Assembly (NCBI GenBank): GCA_947624735.1
Contig: CANQLM010000005.1
Location: 1 to 33,550 of the forward strand
Source of the DNA: an uncultured Clostridia bacterium
GTDB taxonomy: Bacteria > Bacillota > Clostridia > TANB77 > CAG-508
DNA length: 33,550 bases
Reading direction: 5' to 3'
A program made the translations under genes and the position numbers. Positions 10,350 through 20,820 of the stretch are shown here, piece after piece. Within the stretch, counting starts at the first letter, position 1; each line of letters opens with the position of its first letter. The notes beneath the pieces are model-generated. The model was given only the letters and a program-made list of their open reading frames with translations, was not told where the DNA came from and did not search any database.

Positions 10350-10898
10350 TTAAACAGACATTATTTCATTTTCTTTTTTAGAAAATACTTCATCTATTTT
10401 TGCTATGCTACTATCTGTAGCTTTTTGAATTTTATCTTCTAAACTTCTTTCTTCATCTTCAGATATTTCATTATTTTTTAAACTAGCCTTTGCTTCATCC
10501 ATTTCATCTCTTCTAACATTTCTAATTGCAACTTTAGCATCCTCTGCCATTTTTTTAATATCTTTAACTATTTCTTTTCTTCTTTCTTCTGTAAGTTCTG
10601 GAAATACTAAACGGATTAGTTGTCCATCATTTACTGGATGAATACCTATTCCGGCAATTTCTATAGCTTTTTCAACTTGTGATAATATACTTCTATCCCA
10701 TGGTTGAATAACGATAAGTCTTGCCTCTGGAACTGAGATACTTGCAACTTGGTTAAGAGGTGTTGTCACTCCATAATACTCAACTTGTACCTTATTTAAT
10801 ATTGCAGGATTTGCCCTACCTGCTCTTACTTCTTGAAAACTATCTTGTAAATTGTTAATTACTTTTTCCATTTTTTCATTCATTACTTCTAAACTCAT
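10350..10898 (-). CDS. frr: Ribosome recycling factor
   Basis: RAGRANPAILNKVQVEYYG..PWDRS..LTEERRKEIVKDIKKMAEDAKVAIRNVRR. Confidence 0.98.
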   Translation of the reverse strand: MSLEVMNEKMEKVINNLQDSFQEVRAGRANPAILNKVQVEYYGVTTPLNQVASISVPEARLIVIQPWDRSILSQVEKAIEIAGIGIHPVNDGQLIRLVFPELTEERRKEIVKDIKKMAEDAKVAIRNVRRDEMDEAKASLKNNEISEDEERSLEDKIQKATDSSIAKIDEVFSKKENEIMSV

Positions 10899-10947
10899 AA
10901 AATCCTCCTAAAATTTTTTTATTATAAAAATCTTTTGTTAATTTATT

Positions 10948-11643
10948 TTAATCAACTTTTGTTCCCACATCTTCTTCATTTACAGCTTTAATGATATTAT
11001 CTGGGTCACTCATTGCAAATATAACAAGTGGTATGTCATTATCTTTGCAAAGTGAAATAGCTGTAGAGTCCATAACTTTTAAATCTTTTTCTAAAATTTC
11101 TTGATATGTTATATGGTCAATTTTTTGTGCAGTTGGATCTATCTTTGGATCTGCAGTATAAACTCCATCTATAGTTTTAGCAACTAAAATTGCATTTGCA
11201 CCAATTTCTGCTGCCCTTAAAGCTGCAGCTGTATCTGTTGAGAAAAATGGATCTCCAACTCCACAAGAGAATATAACTATTCTTCCTTTTTGCAAATGTT
11301 CCATTGCCTCTCTTTGAGAAAATGGTTCTGCTACTCTTTTCATTTCTATAGCTGTTTGAACTATTGCTTCTATTCCTCTTTTTTCAATAGCATCTTGCAA
11401 AGCTAAGCCATTCATTGCAGTAGCAAGCATTCCCATATAATCCGCTGTTGTTCTTACCATATTTTCGCCATATTTACCTCTCCAAAAATTGCCTCCACCA
11501 ACAACTATTGCAACTTCAACACCTAAATCATATATGCTTTTTATTGCATCACATACTTCATTAATTGTTTCTTCGTTGATTCCTACTTTTTGGTCTCCTG
11601 CTAGTGCTTCTCCACTTAATTTTAACAATACTCTTTTATACAT
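10948..11643 (-). CDS. pyrH: UMP kinase
   Basis: MYKRVLLKLSGEALAGD, GGGNFWRG, GANAILVAKTIDGVYTADPK. Confidence 0.98.
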   Translation of the reverse strand: MYKRVLLKLSGEALAGDQKVGINEETINEVCDAIKSIYDLGVEVAIVVGGGNFWRGKYGENMVRTTADYMGMLATAMNGLALQDAIEKRGIEAIVQTAIEMKRVAEPFSQREAMEHLQKGRIVIFSCGVGDPFFSTDTAAALRAAEIGANAILVAKTIDGVYTADPKIDPTAQKIDHITYQEILEKDLKVMDSTAISLCKDNDIPLVIFAMSDPDNIIKAVNEEDVGTKVD

Positions 11644-11891
11644 AATATATATCCTTTCTGCTCTTATGTAAATTATTGCTAATTCTACATTTGTATTCTA
11701 TCATATATATCTTAAAACTTAAATAGAATAAATAAAAAAATTTTAAATATGAGTATTTTTTATATTTATGATTGTAATAAAATGTAATATTAGTAAATGT
11801 AAATTTTTTCGCTAAAATACTGGATTTTTCTTATATTTTATGGTATAATATAAGTGTAGTGTTTTTTAGCTACTTGAAAGGATTTTGTATT

Positions 11892-12080
11892 ATGAAAATG
11901 AATAAAAATGAATTAATTATAAATAATATAAAAACTTCTATGGAAATGGAAAATCAATTTTTAACAGATAGAGATATTAATGTTTTAAACAATTTTGCTG
12001 ATGATAAAATCACATTACAAGATGCTATTTCTACTTTTAAAACTGATGCAATCTCTTCTTTTAAGAAAATGACTTTTTAA
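11892..12080 (+). CDS. VbhA-like antitoxin of a Fic toxin
   Basis: MKMNKNELIINNIKTSMEMENQFLTDRDINVLNNFADDKITLQDAI; SMEMEN matches the (S/T)xxxE(G/N) Fic-inhibitory motif. Start at 11892 preferred (upstream GAAAGG) over 11859. Directly precedes fic. Confidence 0.8.
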   Translation: MKMNKNELIINNIKTSMEMENQFLTDRDINVLNNFADDKITLQDAISTFKTDAISSFKKMTF

Positions 12081-12130
12081 ATATTTTAATGTACCATTTT
12101 TATACTTTTACAAAAGGAGTAATATTATAA

Positions 12131-12715
12131 ATGTATGAAGCTAGAAATTCTATATATTGTTATAAAGATACTAATATATTAATAAATAAGTTAGATATAA
12201 AAGACCCAGTAATTCTTTCAGATTATGAAAAGCGTATTGTTTCTTTAAAGTTACTTGCTCTTCATAAACAAGGTATTACTGGGAATTTTGATTCAAAGCA
12301 TTTTATTAGCATTCATAAATTTTTGTTTGAAGATATATATCCGTTTGCTGGAGAATTCAGAGCAGAAAATATCGCTAAAGATAATTTTAGCTTTGCTGAT
12401 TACCAATATATTGAGCAAGAACTAACTAAAATATTAGACAAACTAAAAAATGAAAATTATCTTCAAGGTTTATCTAAAGAAGATTTAGCAAAACGTTTAG
12501 CATATTATTGGGCTGAACTTAATGTTCTTCATCCTTTTAGAGAAGGTAATGGAAGAACTACTAGAGAGTTTTTAAGACAACTTGCTCTTAAAAATGGATA
12601 TTTATTAGATTTACAAAATGTTAATACTAATGAACTTCTAGATGCTAGCATCAAATCTGTTTTTAATGAAAATGAACTTGCTAATTTGATTTATAAAACT
12701 CTAGATGATGAATAG
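12131..12715 (+). CDS. fic: Fic family protein (putative AMPylase toxin)
   Basis: HPFREGNGRTTREFLRQLA matches the Fic core HPFxxGNGRxxR; AAAGGAG RBS upstream. Confidence 0.93.
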   Translation: MYEARNSIYCYKDTNILINKLDIKDPVILSDYEKRIVSLKLLALHKQGITGNFDSKHFISIHKFLFEDIYPFAGEFRAENIAKDNFSFADYQYIEQELTKILDKLKNENYLQGLSKEDLAKRLAYYWAELNVLHPFREGNGRTTREFLRQLALKNGYLLDLQNVNTNELLDASIKSVFNENELANLIYKTLDDE

Positions 12716-12737
12716 TCAAAAATTTTAAATTTATTAA

Positions 12738-12784
12738 AAAAATAAAACAAGAATTTTTCAATAAAATCCTTGCTTTATTTTTTT
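12738..12784. terminator. Bidirectional terminator between fic (+) and the ABC exporter operon (-)
   Basis: AAATAAAACAAG ... CTTGCTTTATTT inverted repeat with flanking A/T runs between convergent genes. Confidence 0.6.
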
Positions 12785-14606
12785 ATTGTTCTTCTTCAGT
12801 CTCAAATTGGGAATTATACAAATTAGCATAAGCACCATTTTTAGCTAAAAGTTCTGTATGAGTTCCTTGTTCTACTATATCTCCATGTTCCATAACTAAT
12901 ATTAAATCTGCATTTTTTATTGTTGATAATCTGTGTGCAATAATAAAACTTGTTCTTCCTTTCATTAAATTGTCCATTGCTTCTTGTATTTTTATTTCAG
13001 TTCTTGTATCAATGCTAGATGTTGCTTCATCTAAAATTAATATTTTAGGATTAGCTAAAATAACTCTAGCTATTGTAAGTAACTGCTTTTGTCCAGCAGA
13101 TATATTTGATGTTTCTTCATTTAATATCATATCATATCCATTTGGAAGAGTTTTTATAAAATGATGTACATTTGCTGCTTTGGCTGCTTCTATTACTTCA
13201 TTATCAGTTGCATCTGGTTTGCCATATTTAATATTTTCTTTAACTGTTCCGCTAAATAACCAAGTATCTTGAAGAACCATTCCAAATAATTTTCTTATAT
13301 CTTCTCTTTTATATTCTGCAACATTATTTCCATCTATATATATTGCTCCATCATTTAAATCATAAAATCTCATAAGTAGTTTAACTATAGTTGTCTTTCC
13401 TGCTCCTGTTGGACCAACAATTGCAATTTTTTGACCATCTTTAATGTTTGCACTGAAATCATTAATTATTATTTTATCTTCATTATATCCAAATTTTACA
13501 TTTTCAAATTTAATATTACCTTTTAGGTTTTCTAATTTCTTTGTGTGTTTTACTTTTTCAATTTCTTCTTTTTCTTCTAAGAAATTAAATATCCTTTCAG
13601 AGGCTGCTGCCATCTCTTGAAGCACACCTGATATTTGAGCAATTTGTGCAATAGGTTGGTTGAACTGTCTACTATATTGTATAAATGATTGTATATTTCC
13701 TACTGTTATTCTTCCTTTTATTGCTAGATATCCTCCAAGTATTGCAATAGCAACATAAGACACATTTCCAATAAAATTCATAATTGGATGCATTAATCCT
13801 GATAAAAATTGCGCTTTCCAACCTGCATTGTATAATGCATCATTTTCTTTTTCAAAAGCTTCTATTGTTTTTTCTTCACCATTAAATGCTTTTATAATGA
13901 TATGTCCACCATATGCTTCTTCTACTCTAGCATTTACATGTCCTATGCCATCTTGTTGAGCAGTAAAGTATTTTTGAGATTTTTTTACTATTATCCCAAC
14001 AAAAATTGTTGTAAATGGCAAAATAATTAGTGAGACAAATGTCATTGTTACACTTATTGAAAGCATCATTACTAAAATTCCTATTACTGTGCATATTGAC
14101 GATATTATTTGAGTAATGCTTTGGTTTAAGTTCATTGATAGAGTATCAATATCATTTGTAATTATTGATAATACTTCTCCATCTGTCTTTTTATCAAAAT
14201 ATCCCATTGGTAATTTATTTATTTTTTGTGCTAAGTCATTTCTCATTTTATATGTGATTTTTTGTGATACATTTGTCATAACAAACCCTTGAATTGCTGA
14301 GAAACACATACTTATTATATATAGAGTTAGAAGTGTCAATAATATATGTGCAATGTTTTCAAAGTTAATTCCTGCTCCACCTGATATTTTGCTCGTTAGT
14401 CCTGTATATATTTCAGTTGTAGCATTTCCTAAAACTTTTGGTCCAACTATATTAAATATAGTTCCACCTATTGCAAATACAAAAACTACTATCAGTTGCC
14501 ATTTATAATTTACTAAATAATTCTTGATTAGTTTAAGCATTGAACCTTTAAAGTCTTTTGCTCTATCTAGTCCACCATTTCTTGGTTTTCTTACTGGTCC
14601 TGGCAC
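12783..14606 (-). CDS. ABC transporter, fused TM/ATP-binding exporter subunit B
   Basis: Walker A GPTGAGKTT, signature ISAGQKQL, Walker B ILILDEATSSID. Confidence 0.95.
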   Translation of the reverse strand: MPGPVRKPRNGGLDRAKDFKGSMLKLIKNYLVNYKWQLIVVFVFAIGGTIFNIVGPKVLGNATTEIYTGLTSKISGGAGINFENIAHILLTLLTLYIISMCFSAIQGFVMTNVSQKITYKMRNDLAQKINKLPMGYFDKKTDGEVLSIITNDIDTLSMNLNQSITQIISSICTVIGILVMMLSISVTMTFVSLIILPFTTIFVGIIVKKSQKYFTAQQDGIGHVNARVEEAYGGHIIIKAFNGEEKTIEAFEKENDALYNAGWKAQFLSGLMHPIMNFIGNVSYVAIAILGGYLAIKGRITVGNIQSFIQYSRQFNQPIAQIAQISGVLQEMAAASERIFNFLEEKEEIEKVKHTKKLENLKGNIKFENVKFGYNEDKIIINDFSANIKDGQKIAIVGPTGAGKTTIVKLLMRFYDLNDGAIYIDGNNVAEYKREDIRKLFGMVLQDTWLFSGTVKENIKYGKPDATDNEVIEAAKAANVHHFIKTLPNGYDMILNEETSNISAGQKQLLTIARVILANPKILILDEATSSIDTRTEIKIQEAMDNLMKGRTSFIIAHRLSTIKNADLILVMEHGDIVEQGTHTELLAKNGAYANLYNSQFETEEEQ

Positions 14607-14609
14607 TTT

Positions 14610-16892
14610 TTACACTTCCTTTCTTTTTAGTTCTTCTTCAGATAATTGTGATGTAGCTATTTGTCTATATGTTTCGCAATTTTCTAGCAATTCCTCATGA
14701 GTACCTTTTCCAACAATTTTGCCTTCTTCTAATACTATAATTTGTTCTGCGTTTAAAATTGTACTTACTCTTTGTGCTACTATTATTACTGTTTTTCCTT
14801 CTGTCTTTTCTTTCAATGCTTCTCTTAAATTTCTATCTGTTTTTAAGTCTAATGCTGAAAAGCTATCGTCAAAGATAAATATTTCTGGGTCTATTGCCAA
14901 AGCCCTTGCTATTGACAAACGTTGTTTTTGTCCTCCTGATACGTTGTTACCACCTTGTGCTATTGGAGAATCATATTTATCTGTTTTGCTTTCGATAAAC
15001 TCTGTTGCTTGTGCTATATCTGCTGCTCGTTCCATTTCTTTATTAGAAATATTTTTTCCATATTTAATATTACTTTCTATTGTTCCAGAGAATAAAATGC
15101 CTTTTTGTGGAACATAGCCTATTTTTTCTCTTAGACTTTTCTGAGAAACATCTTTTACATTTACTCCATCAACAAGGAGTTCTCCTCCTGTTACGTCATA
15201 AAATCTTGGAATAAGATTTATTATTGTTGACTTTCCACTTCCTGTACTTCCTATAATTGCAGTAGTTTCACCAGGTTTTGCTGTAAAATTAATATCTGTT
15301 AATATTTCAGTATCTGCATCTGGATATCTAAAAGATACATTTCTAAATTCAACTAAACCTTTTTTATTTTTGTCGAATTTAGCCTGTTTTTCCTTTGGTT
15401 TGTCTTCTATTTGTGGTTTTGTTTCTATAACTTCATTTATACGGTTAGCTGAAACTGATGCTCTTGGAAGAATTATTGAAATCATTGAAATCATTAGGAA
15501 ACTCATAACAATATGCATTGCATATTGTAAAAATGCCATCATATTTCCAACTTGCATTACTCCTGAATCAATGTTATGTCCTCCAACCCATATTATAAGT
15601 ATAGTTATTCCTTGCATTATAAACATCATAACTGGCGTCATTAAGCTCATTGTTCTGTTTACAAATATACTGTTTTTCATTAAATCTTTATTTGCTAAAT
15701 CAAATCTGTCCTCTTCTCTTTTTTGAGTGTTAAATGCTCTTATTACTGGTATTCCTTTTAAAATTTCTCTTGCTACTAAATTAAGTTTGTCTATCAATGT
15801 TTGCATTAATCTAAATCTTGGCATTGCTAAAATAAATAAAGTTCCAACTAATATAATTATCAATACTACAGCTAAACCAATTATCCAAGCCATTGATAAA
15901 TTACTTGTTGTTATTACTGTAATTAATCCCCCGATTGCCATTATTGGTGCATATACAACAACTCTAAATAACATTGTTAAAAGGTCTTGTATCCTTTGAA
16001 TGTCATTTGTATTTCTGGTAATTAGTGATGCTGCTCCAAATTCTCTAAACTCTTTATTAGAAAAGCTAAGTGATTTTTTGAATACTTTTTCTCTTAGAGT
16101 TTTACCAAGTTTTGCTGCAACTTTTGAAGAGAAAAACATTATTAAAATTGCACAGCTCATACTGATTAAAGCTACTCCAAGCATTTGTAAGCCTGTTAGC
16201 AGTATGTAGCCATTAGAAATTGAAGTCGTATCTAATCCAATTTTTTCGTATTCACTTTTTATAAAAGCATTAGCTCCTTGCTCTTTAATTGACTCTGACA
16301 TACTATCTATTTGAGTATTAATTTGGGTAAGTAATGTATTTCTTGTATTTTCTGGCATTGTTTTTATAACATCAATCAGGCTGTTTGTTTCAAGCATACT
16401 ATCTATCACTTGTGGGTTTACAATACTATTTTGTCCTGATTGTGTACTTCCACTACTCATAGCTTGCTTTAATGCTTCTTTTATCTGATTTGAAAACTGT
16501 TCACTTTGCATTAAATTAAGTAACATAAGAGGCGCAGAAATATTATTATTTAAATCTTTTCTTTCCTCTTTTGAAATATTTTTTAATTTGTACAATTCTT
16601 CATTTTCTAAGATAGGATATTCTTTTACATTTTTTTCTGTCTTTTCCATCAGTTCATATTTAGACATGATTTCTTCATCTTTGTCTGTAAAATACATTAA
16701 TTCATCCATTGAGTTTTTGGTTATTACTTCTGGTGATGGATTAGTTATTCCACTTTGCTGAATTCCTACATTTACAATTTGTGATGTAAAATCTGGAAGT
16801 TTTAAATCTGCTGCTGCTTGAACACATAAAAGTATAAATATTATAAGAACAAAAGTCCACGATTCTTTAAGATTTTTTAATACTTTTAACAT
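14610..16892 (-). CDS. ABC transporter, fused TM/ATP-binding exporter subunit A, with a large insert between TM1 and TM2
   Basis: Walker A GSTGSGKST, VSGGQKQR, EIFIFDDSFSALD; adjacent to its partner, forming a heterodimeric exporter. Confidence 0.95.
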   Translation of the reverse strand: MLKVLKNLKESWTFVLIIFILLCVQAAADLKLPDFTSQIVNVGIQQSGITNPSPEVITKNSMDELMYFTDKDEEIMSKYELMEKTEKNVKEYPILENEELYKLKNISKEERKDLNNNISAPLMLLNLMQSEQFSNQIKEALKQAMSSGSTQSGQNSIVNPQVIDSMLETNSLIDVIKTMPENTRNTLLTQINTQIDSMSESIKEQGANAFIKSEYEKIGLDTTSISNGYILLTGLQMLGVALISMSCAILIMFFSSKVAAKLGKTLREKVFKKSLSFSNKEFREFGAASLITRNTNDIQRIQDLLTMLFRVVVYAPIMAIGGLITVITTSNLSMAWIIGLAVVLIIILVGTLFILAMPRFRLMQTLIDKLNLVAREILKGIPVIRAFNTQKREEDRFDLANKDLMKNSIFVNRTMSLMTPVMMFIMQGITILIIWVGGHNIDSGVMQVGNMMAFLQYAMHIVMSFLMISMISIILPRASVSANRINEVIETKPQIEDKPKEKQAKFDKNKKGLVEFRNVSFRYPDADTEILTDINFTAKPGETTAIIGSTGSGKSTIINLIPRFYDVTGGELLVDGVNVKDVSQKSLREKIGYVPQKGILFSGTIESNIKYGKNISNKEMERAADIAQATEFIESKTDKYDSPIAQGGNNVSGGQKQRLSIARALAIDPEIFIFDDSFSALDLKTDRNLREALKEKTEGKTVIIVAQRVSTILNAEQIIVLEEGKIVGKGTHEELLENCETYRQIATSQLSEEELKRKEV

Positions 16893-17084
16893 TTTGTTAG
16901 AACTCCTTTTTTATCTTTATAATTTTATTTGCATTATATTATTATAATTAATCATTATTTTTTTGTCAATGAAAACAATTGTTGATAAATGTAAATTTTT
17001 AGTGAATTTTTAAGTTTGAAAATATATTTTAATTTATATTTTGTTATGTTATAATGTCTATAGTAAGAAAGGAATGGAATTGTT

Positions 17085-17993
17085 ATGGAAGATTTAATTA
17101 GTGTTATAGTAACTGTTTATAATAATGAAAAAACATTAAAAGATTGTATAATGTCAATTATAAGTCAAACTTATAGAAATATTGAAATAATTATAGTTGA
17201 TGATGGTTCAACTGATACTTCTAGTCAAATTTGTAATGAACTTTTAATTAGTAATTCTAGATTGAAAATAATATCACAACTTCACTCTGGTTTGCCTTCT
17301 GCTAGAAATAAGGCTTTGGATGAAGCTCGTGGGAAATACATTACTTTTGTTAATGGCTCTGATAAGTTAGAAAAAGACTGTTTAGAAAATTTGCATCTAA
17401 TGGTTTCTTCTTATGATGTTGATATTGCTGTTTGCTCAGTTTACACTAATGAAATAAAAAATACATCTAACAAGATAATTACATTAGATAAAGAAGATGC
17501 TTTAAGACAACTTTTAATTGAAGATATTATTAAAAATACTCCTTGTGGAAAATTATTTTCTCGTGAACTTTTTAAACTAATTAGATTCTCCACAACTGAA
17601 GTTGAAACTGTTTTTAAATTATTTGAACAATGTAACAAAGTTGCTCTTATGAATAATGATTGTTATTTTTTAAGAAATAAATTAAGCTTCCCTCTTAATT
17701 TTTCATTAGATAAGGATTTAAGAATAATGAAATTATATCCAAGCCTTTCTATTTATTGTAAATGTAACATCATAAAAGAAATTCAAAATTATTTTTATGA
17801 TTGTATTACTAATAATAAAACTATTGAAGATGAAGAAAAAATTTATGATACTTTTATAAAACTTGTCCAAAGTGATGGAGATAAAATTAGTAGCTACTTT
17901 GGCAATGTAAGAAAAGCTCATTTATATTTGCTTGCAGATGACCTTAAAAATTATAAAATTGTATGCCCTGTTTTACCTGATTTAAATAATTAA
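17085..17993 (+). CDS. Family 2 glycosyltransferase
   Basis: ISVIVTVYNNEKTLKDCIMSIISQTYRNIEIIIVDDGSTDTS. Confidence 0.95.
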   Translation: MEDLISVIVTVYNNEKTLKDCIMSIISQTYRNIEIIIVDDGSTDTSSQICNELLISNSRLKIISQLHSGLPSARNKALDEARGKYITFVNGSDKLEKDCLENLHLMVSSYDVDIAVCSVYTNEIKNTSNKIITLDKEDALRQLLIEDIIKNTPCGKLFSRELFKLIRFSTTEVETVFKLFEQCNKVALMNNDCYFLRNKLSFPLNFSLDKDLRIMKLYPSLSIYCKCNIIKEIQNYFYDCITNNKTIEDEEKIYDTFIKLVQSDGDKISSYFGNVRKAHLYLLADDLKNYKIVCPVLPDLNN

Positions 17994-17996
17994 TAA

Positions 17997-18040
17997 AAAA
18001 GATTGTTTATATTTCTTTAAAGATTTATAAACAATCTTTT
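17997..18040. terminator. Bidirectional terminator between convergent genes
   Basis: AAAAGATTGTTTAT ... ATAAACAATCTTTT perfect 14-bp inverted repeat followed by a T-run. Confidence 0.8.
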
Positions 18041-18077
18041 TATTCGTAAAGAGACATGTATTTATTAGAATAATGTA

Positions 18078-19523
18078 TTATTCAACATTTTTCTTATAGT
18101 ATATGATATATTCTGAATCATCACAATTCATAACTATTTCATATTCTGATTTAATATTTTTTATTTCACTTGTAGTTAAACTATCATTTGAATTATAATC
18201 ATCATCTTCTATTTTATCACCAAGGCTTTTAATTATTTCATCAATAATGCTATCTTCATTGTTTTCTGAGTCATTAATCAAACTGTATCCCTCGATTTCT
18301 TTAAGATTATATTTCGTATTTTTTCCTTTGATTGTAGTTATTTTTTCTTCATATAAGATTTTGTCAGAGTCAATGTCTACATACTTTACATTCTTAATTT
18401 CATTATTACTCATATTTTGATTATTAACTTCTTGTTTTTCATTATCATTAATGTTTTGATTATTTGCTTCTTCTACGTATGTTTTTAAAGTATCTTCTAC
18501 TTTATCATAAATTAAACTAATCTCTTTATCACTATCCATAACTATTGTTTGCATATTGTTTTCACATATATAGCCATCTATTTCTGTTTTTCCTAATCTT
18601 ATTTTTTCGCCTTCATAACTTTGAGTTGTCTTTGATTCCATAAGTTCATTGCCAGTTGTTTTATCAACATAGTGAATAGTTAAAAATCTATTTTTAGCAT
18701 ACATATATTTTATAGTCATAGCTTCTTTTGATAGCTTTCCATTTAGTTTTCCGTCACTTTTAACAAATGTATATCCATCTATCTGTTTGCATAAATTATT
18801 TGCATCAAATTCATCATTTACCATTCCTGTAATTTTTTCTGGTGCAGAGATTGCACTTCCTGTATTAATATCAATATATTCAATATTAATTCCATTTGAT
18901 GGAATATCTATTTTAAAAGTTTTATTTTCAGAAAAATTGCCATTATTATCAACTGTTCTTATATGTAGATAATAGTTGTCATCAAAATTAATATTTTGTA
19001 GTACGAATGGTGAATCATCTAACTTATTAACTTTTTCTTCTGCTTCATCATCTTCACTATTACTAATTTTGTAGCTATATCCATATAATCCAGATTCTTT
19101 ATAAAAATCTAATTTTTCTTGATTTTCATTATTTTCTACTATATATTCATAGCTACTGCCATTATCCTTTGGTTTTTCAAAATTAACTATTACATTGTTT
19201 TCTAACACCTGTGGATTAATTGAGTTAAGGTTGTCTGGTGCACTTATGTCCTCTGTTTTTATTTCTACTTTGCTAGAATTTTTTTCTTTTGTCTCTTCCA
19301 TAATTGCATTTTGCACAGTTTCATTAGATATATTGTTAGATGTTTCATAAATCTTGCTTCCTGATTTGATTTCAACTATCGAAGATTTTGAATTTTCTTC
19401 TTTAATTGATGCAATGGAAACTTCTTTTTTATTAGTTGTATTTAATATAAATATACTAACAATTATTGCAAAAATTGCTATAATTATTTTTATCTTTGGA
19501 GTAATAATTTTAACCATAGGCAC
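18078..19523 (-). CDS. Membrane-anchored surface protein with MucBP-like repeats
   Basis: N-terminal TM segment; repeats IEYIDINTGSAISAPEKI.., LTIHYVDKTTGNELMESKTTQSYEGEKI.., VKYVDIDSDKILYEEKITTIKG.. resemble MucBP units; Ser/Asn/acidic linker. No LPxTG seen. Confidence 0.7.
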   Translation of the reverse strand: MPMVKIITPKIKIIIAIFAIIVSIFILNTTNKKEVSIASIKEENSKSSIVEIKSGSKIYETSNNISNETVQNAIMEETKEKNSSKVEIKTEDISAPDNLNSINPQVLENNVIVNFEKPKDNGSSYEYIVENNENQEKLDFYKESGLYGYSYKISNSEDDEAEEKVNKLDDSPFVLQNINFDDNYYLHIRTVDNNGNFSENKTFKIDIPSNGINIEYIDINTGSAISAPEKITGMVNDEFDANNLCKQIDGYTFVKSDGKLNGKLSKEAMTIKYMYAKNRFLTIHYVDKTTGNELMESKTTQSYEGEKIRLGKTEIDGYICENNMQTIVMDSDKEISLIYDKVEDTLKTYVEEANNQNINDNEKQEVNNQNMSNNEIKNVKYVDIDSDKILYEEKITTIKGKNTKYNLKEIEGYSLINDSENNEDSIIDEIIKSLGDKIEDDDYNSNDSLTTSEIKNIKSEYEIVMNCDDSEYIIYYKKNVE

Positions 19524-19650
19524 GTTTCCTTTCTTTGTTTTTTCTTAGCTAAGAATTTTAATTTTGATATTACCAAAATTTGGTTATATTATATTTTGCA
19601 TTTTTTATTTTGTCAATACATATTTTGATATTTTTTTACAAAAAAAATAA

Positions 19651-19748
19651 AAATATTGTAATTTGAAGTGATCCTAAGTTTGCTAACAATGATATGTAAC
19701 CAAATTGTTAGACAAAACTTTTAACAGTTCACATCAAATACAATATTT
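19651..19748. repeat. ~98-nt long imperfect hairpin, intergenic
   Basis: AAATATTGTAATTTGAAGTGA pairs with TCACATCAAATACAATATTT; inner AAGTTTGCTAACAAT pairs with ATTGTTAGACAAAACTT. Confidence 0.7.
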
Positions 19749-19765
19749 CTATTTAATAACTTATT

Positions 19766-20689
19766 TTATAAAACTTCTAATATTGGTGGTGCTACTTGTT
19801 TCTTTCTTGAAACAACACCTTCTAGCATAGCTGAATCATTTTCATCAAGTTTTACATTAAATGCTTTTTCAATTACTTCTTTTTCATTTCCTAATGCTAT
19901 TACTTTAGAATTTGTGTTGATTATATCTGTAATTAAAAATACGTACAAATCTAGCTTTCTATCTGAAATTTGTTTTTCCATTGCAAATTCTATTTCTTCT
20001 TTTCTTACAAATACATCATCAATATCTGCAGTATTAACTTGTGCTATAACTATTTTTTTATCATTAGCTGTAAATTCTTTAGCATCTAAGTTAATAACTT
20101 CATCTGCTGAATATGCACTTAAATCTGTTCCTGCTTTAAGCATTTCAAGACCATATTCTGATGCATTTATTCCTACAAGTGCTTCTAGTTCTTTAAAGGT
20201 TTCTACATCTTTTTCTGTGCATGTTGGTGATTTTAAAAGTAAAGTATCAGAAATTATTGCACTTAGCATAAGCATTGCAGTTTGTTTATCTATCTCGATA
20301 TTTTCTTGTTTAAATATTCCATATAAAACTGTTGCTGTGCAACCATAAGGTTTTGCAATGTAATATAAAGGAAGTACAGTTTCAAATGATGCAATTCTAT
20401 GGTGGTCTATTACTGCAATTACTTCTGCATCTTCTCTATTATTTACGCTTTGTTCTTTTTCATTATGGTCTACTAAAATAATTTTTTGACCTTTTTGAAC
20501 TTCTGATATTTTTCTAGGAACTTCTACTCCTAAATAATTTAAAATATATTCTGTTTCTTTATTTAAATTTCCTAATCTAACAGCTTCTGCTTCTAATCCA
20601 TAACTTTTAACTAGCTTTTCCATTACTAGACTTGAGCAAATTGTATCTGTGTCTGGGCTTTTATGTCCAAATATCAATATTTTTTCCAT
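19766..20689 (-). CDS. ppaC: Manganese-dependent inorganic pyrophosphatase (DHH family)
   Basis: ILIFGHKSPDTDTICSSLVMEKL, ILVDHNE, VIAVIDHHRIASFE; ~307 aa. Confidence 0.95.
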   Translation of the reverse strand: MEKILIFGHKSPDTDTICSSLVMEKLVKSYGLEAEAVRLGNLNKETEYILNYLGVEVPRKISEVQKGQKIILVDHNEKEQSVNNREDAEVIAVIDHHRIASFETVLPLYYIAKPYGCTATVLYGIFKQENIEIDKQTAMLMLSAIISDTLLLKSPTCTEKDVETFKELEALVGINASEYGLEMLKAGTDLSAYSADEVINLDAKEFTANDKKIVIAQVNTADIDDVFVRKEEIEFAMEKQISDRKLDLYVFLITDIINTNSKVIALGNEKEVIEKAFNVKLDENDSAMLEGVVSRKKQVAPPILEVL

Positions 20690-20785
20690 TTTATATTTTC
20701 CTTTCTTTTTTTATATTTAGCATTATACATTTTAAAGCCCAAATTGTCAACAACAAACATTGAGTAACATTTTTCGTAAACTAGC

Positions 20786-20793
20786 AATACAAT
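20786..20793 (+). promoter_or_regulatory. Possible SigE-like -10 (AATACAAT) upstream of cotJA
   Basis: AACATTT-N13-AATACAAT upstream of an AAGGAGG RBS and a spore-coat operon; similar to the SigE -10 consensus CATACAAT. Eye-based only. Confidence 0.3.
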
Positions 20794-20820
20794 ATAATAG
20801 AACCAAAAAGGAGGATAAAA

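Noticed and set aside
14719-16209. Plus-strand ORFs antisense to the ABC transporter genes
   Set aside because: The opposite strand has complete ABC exporter motifs; these are shadow ORFs.
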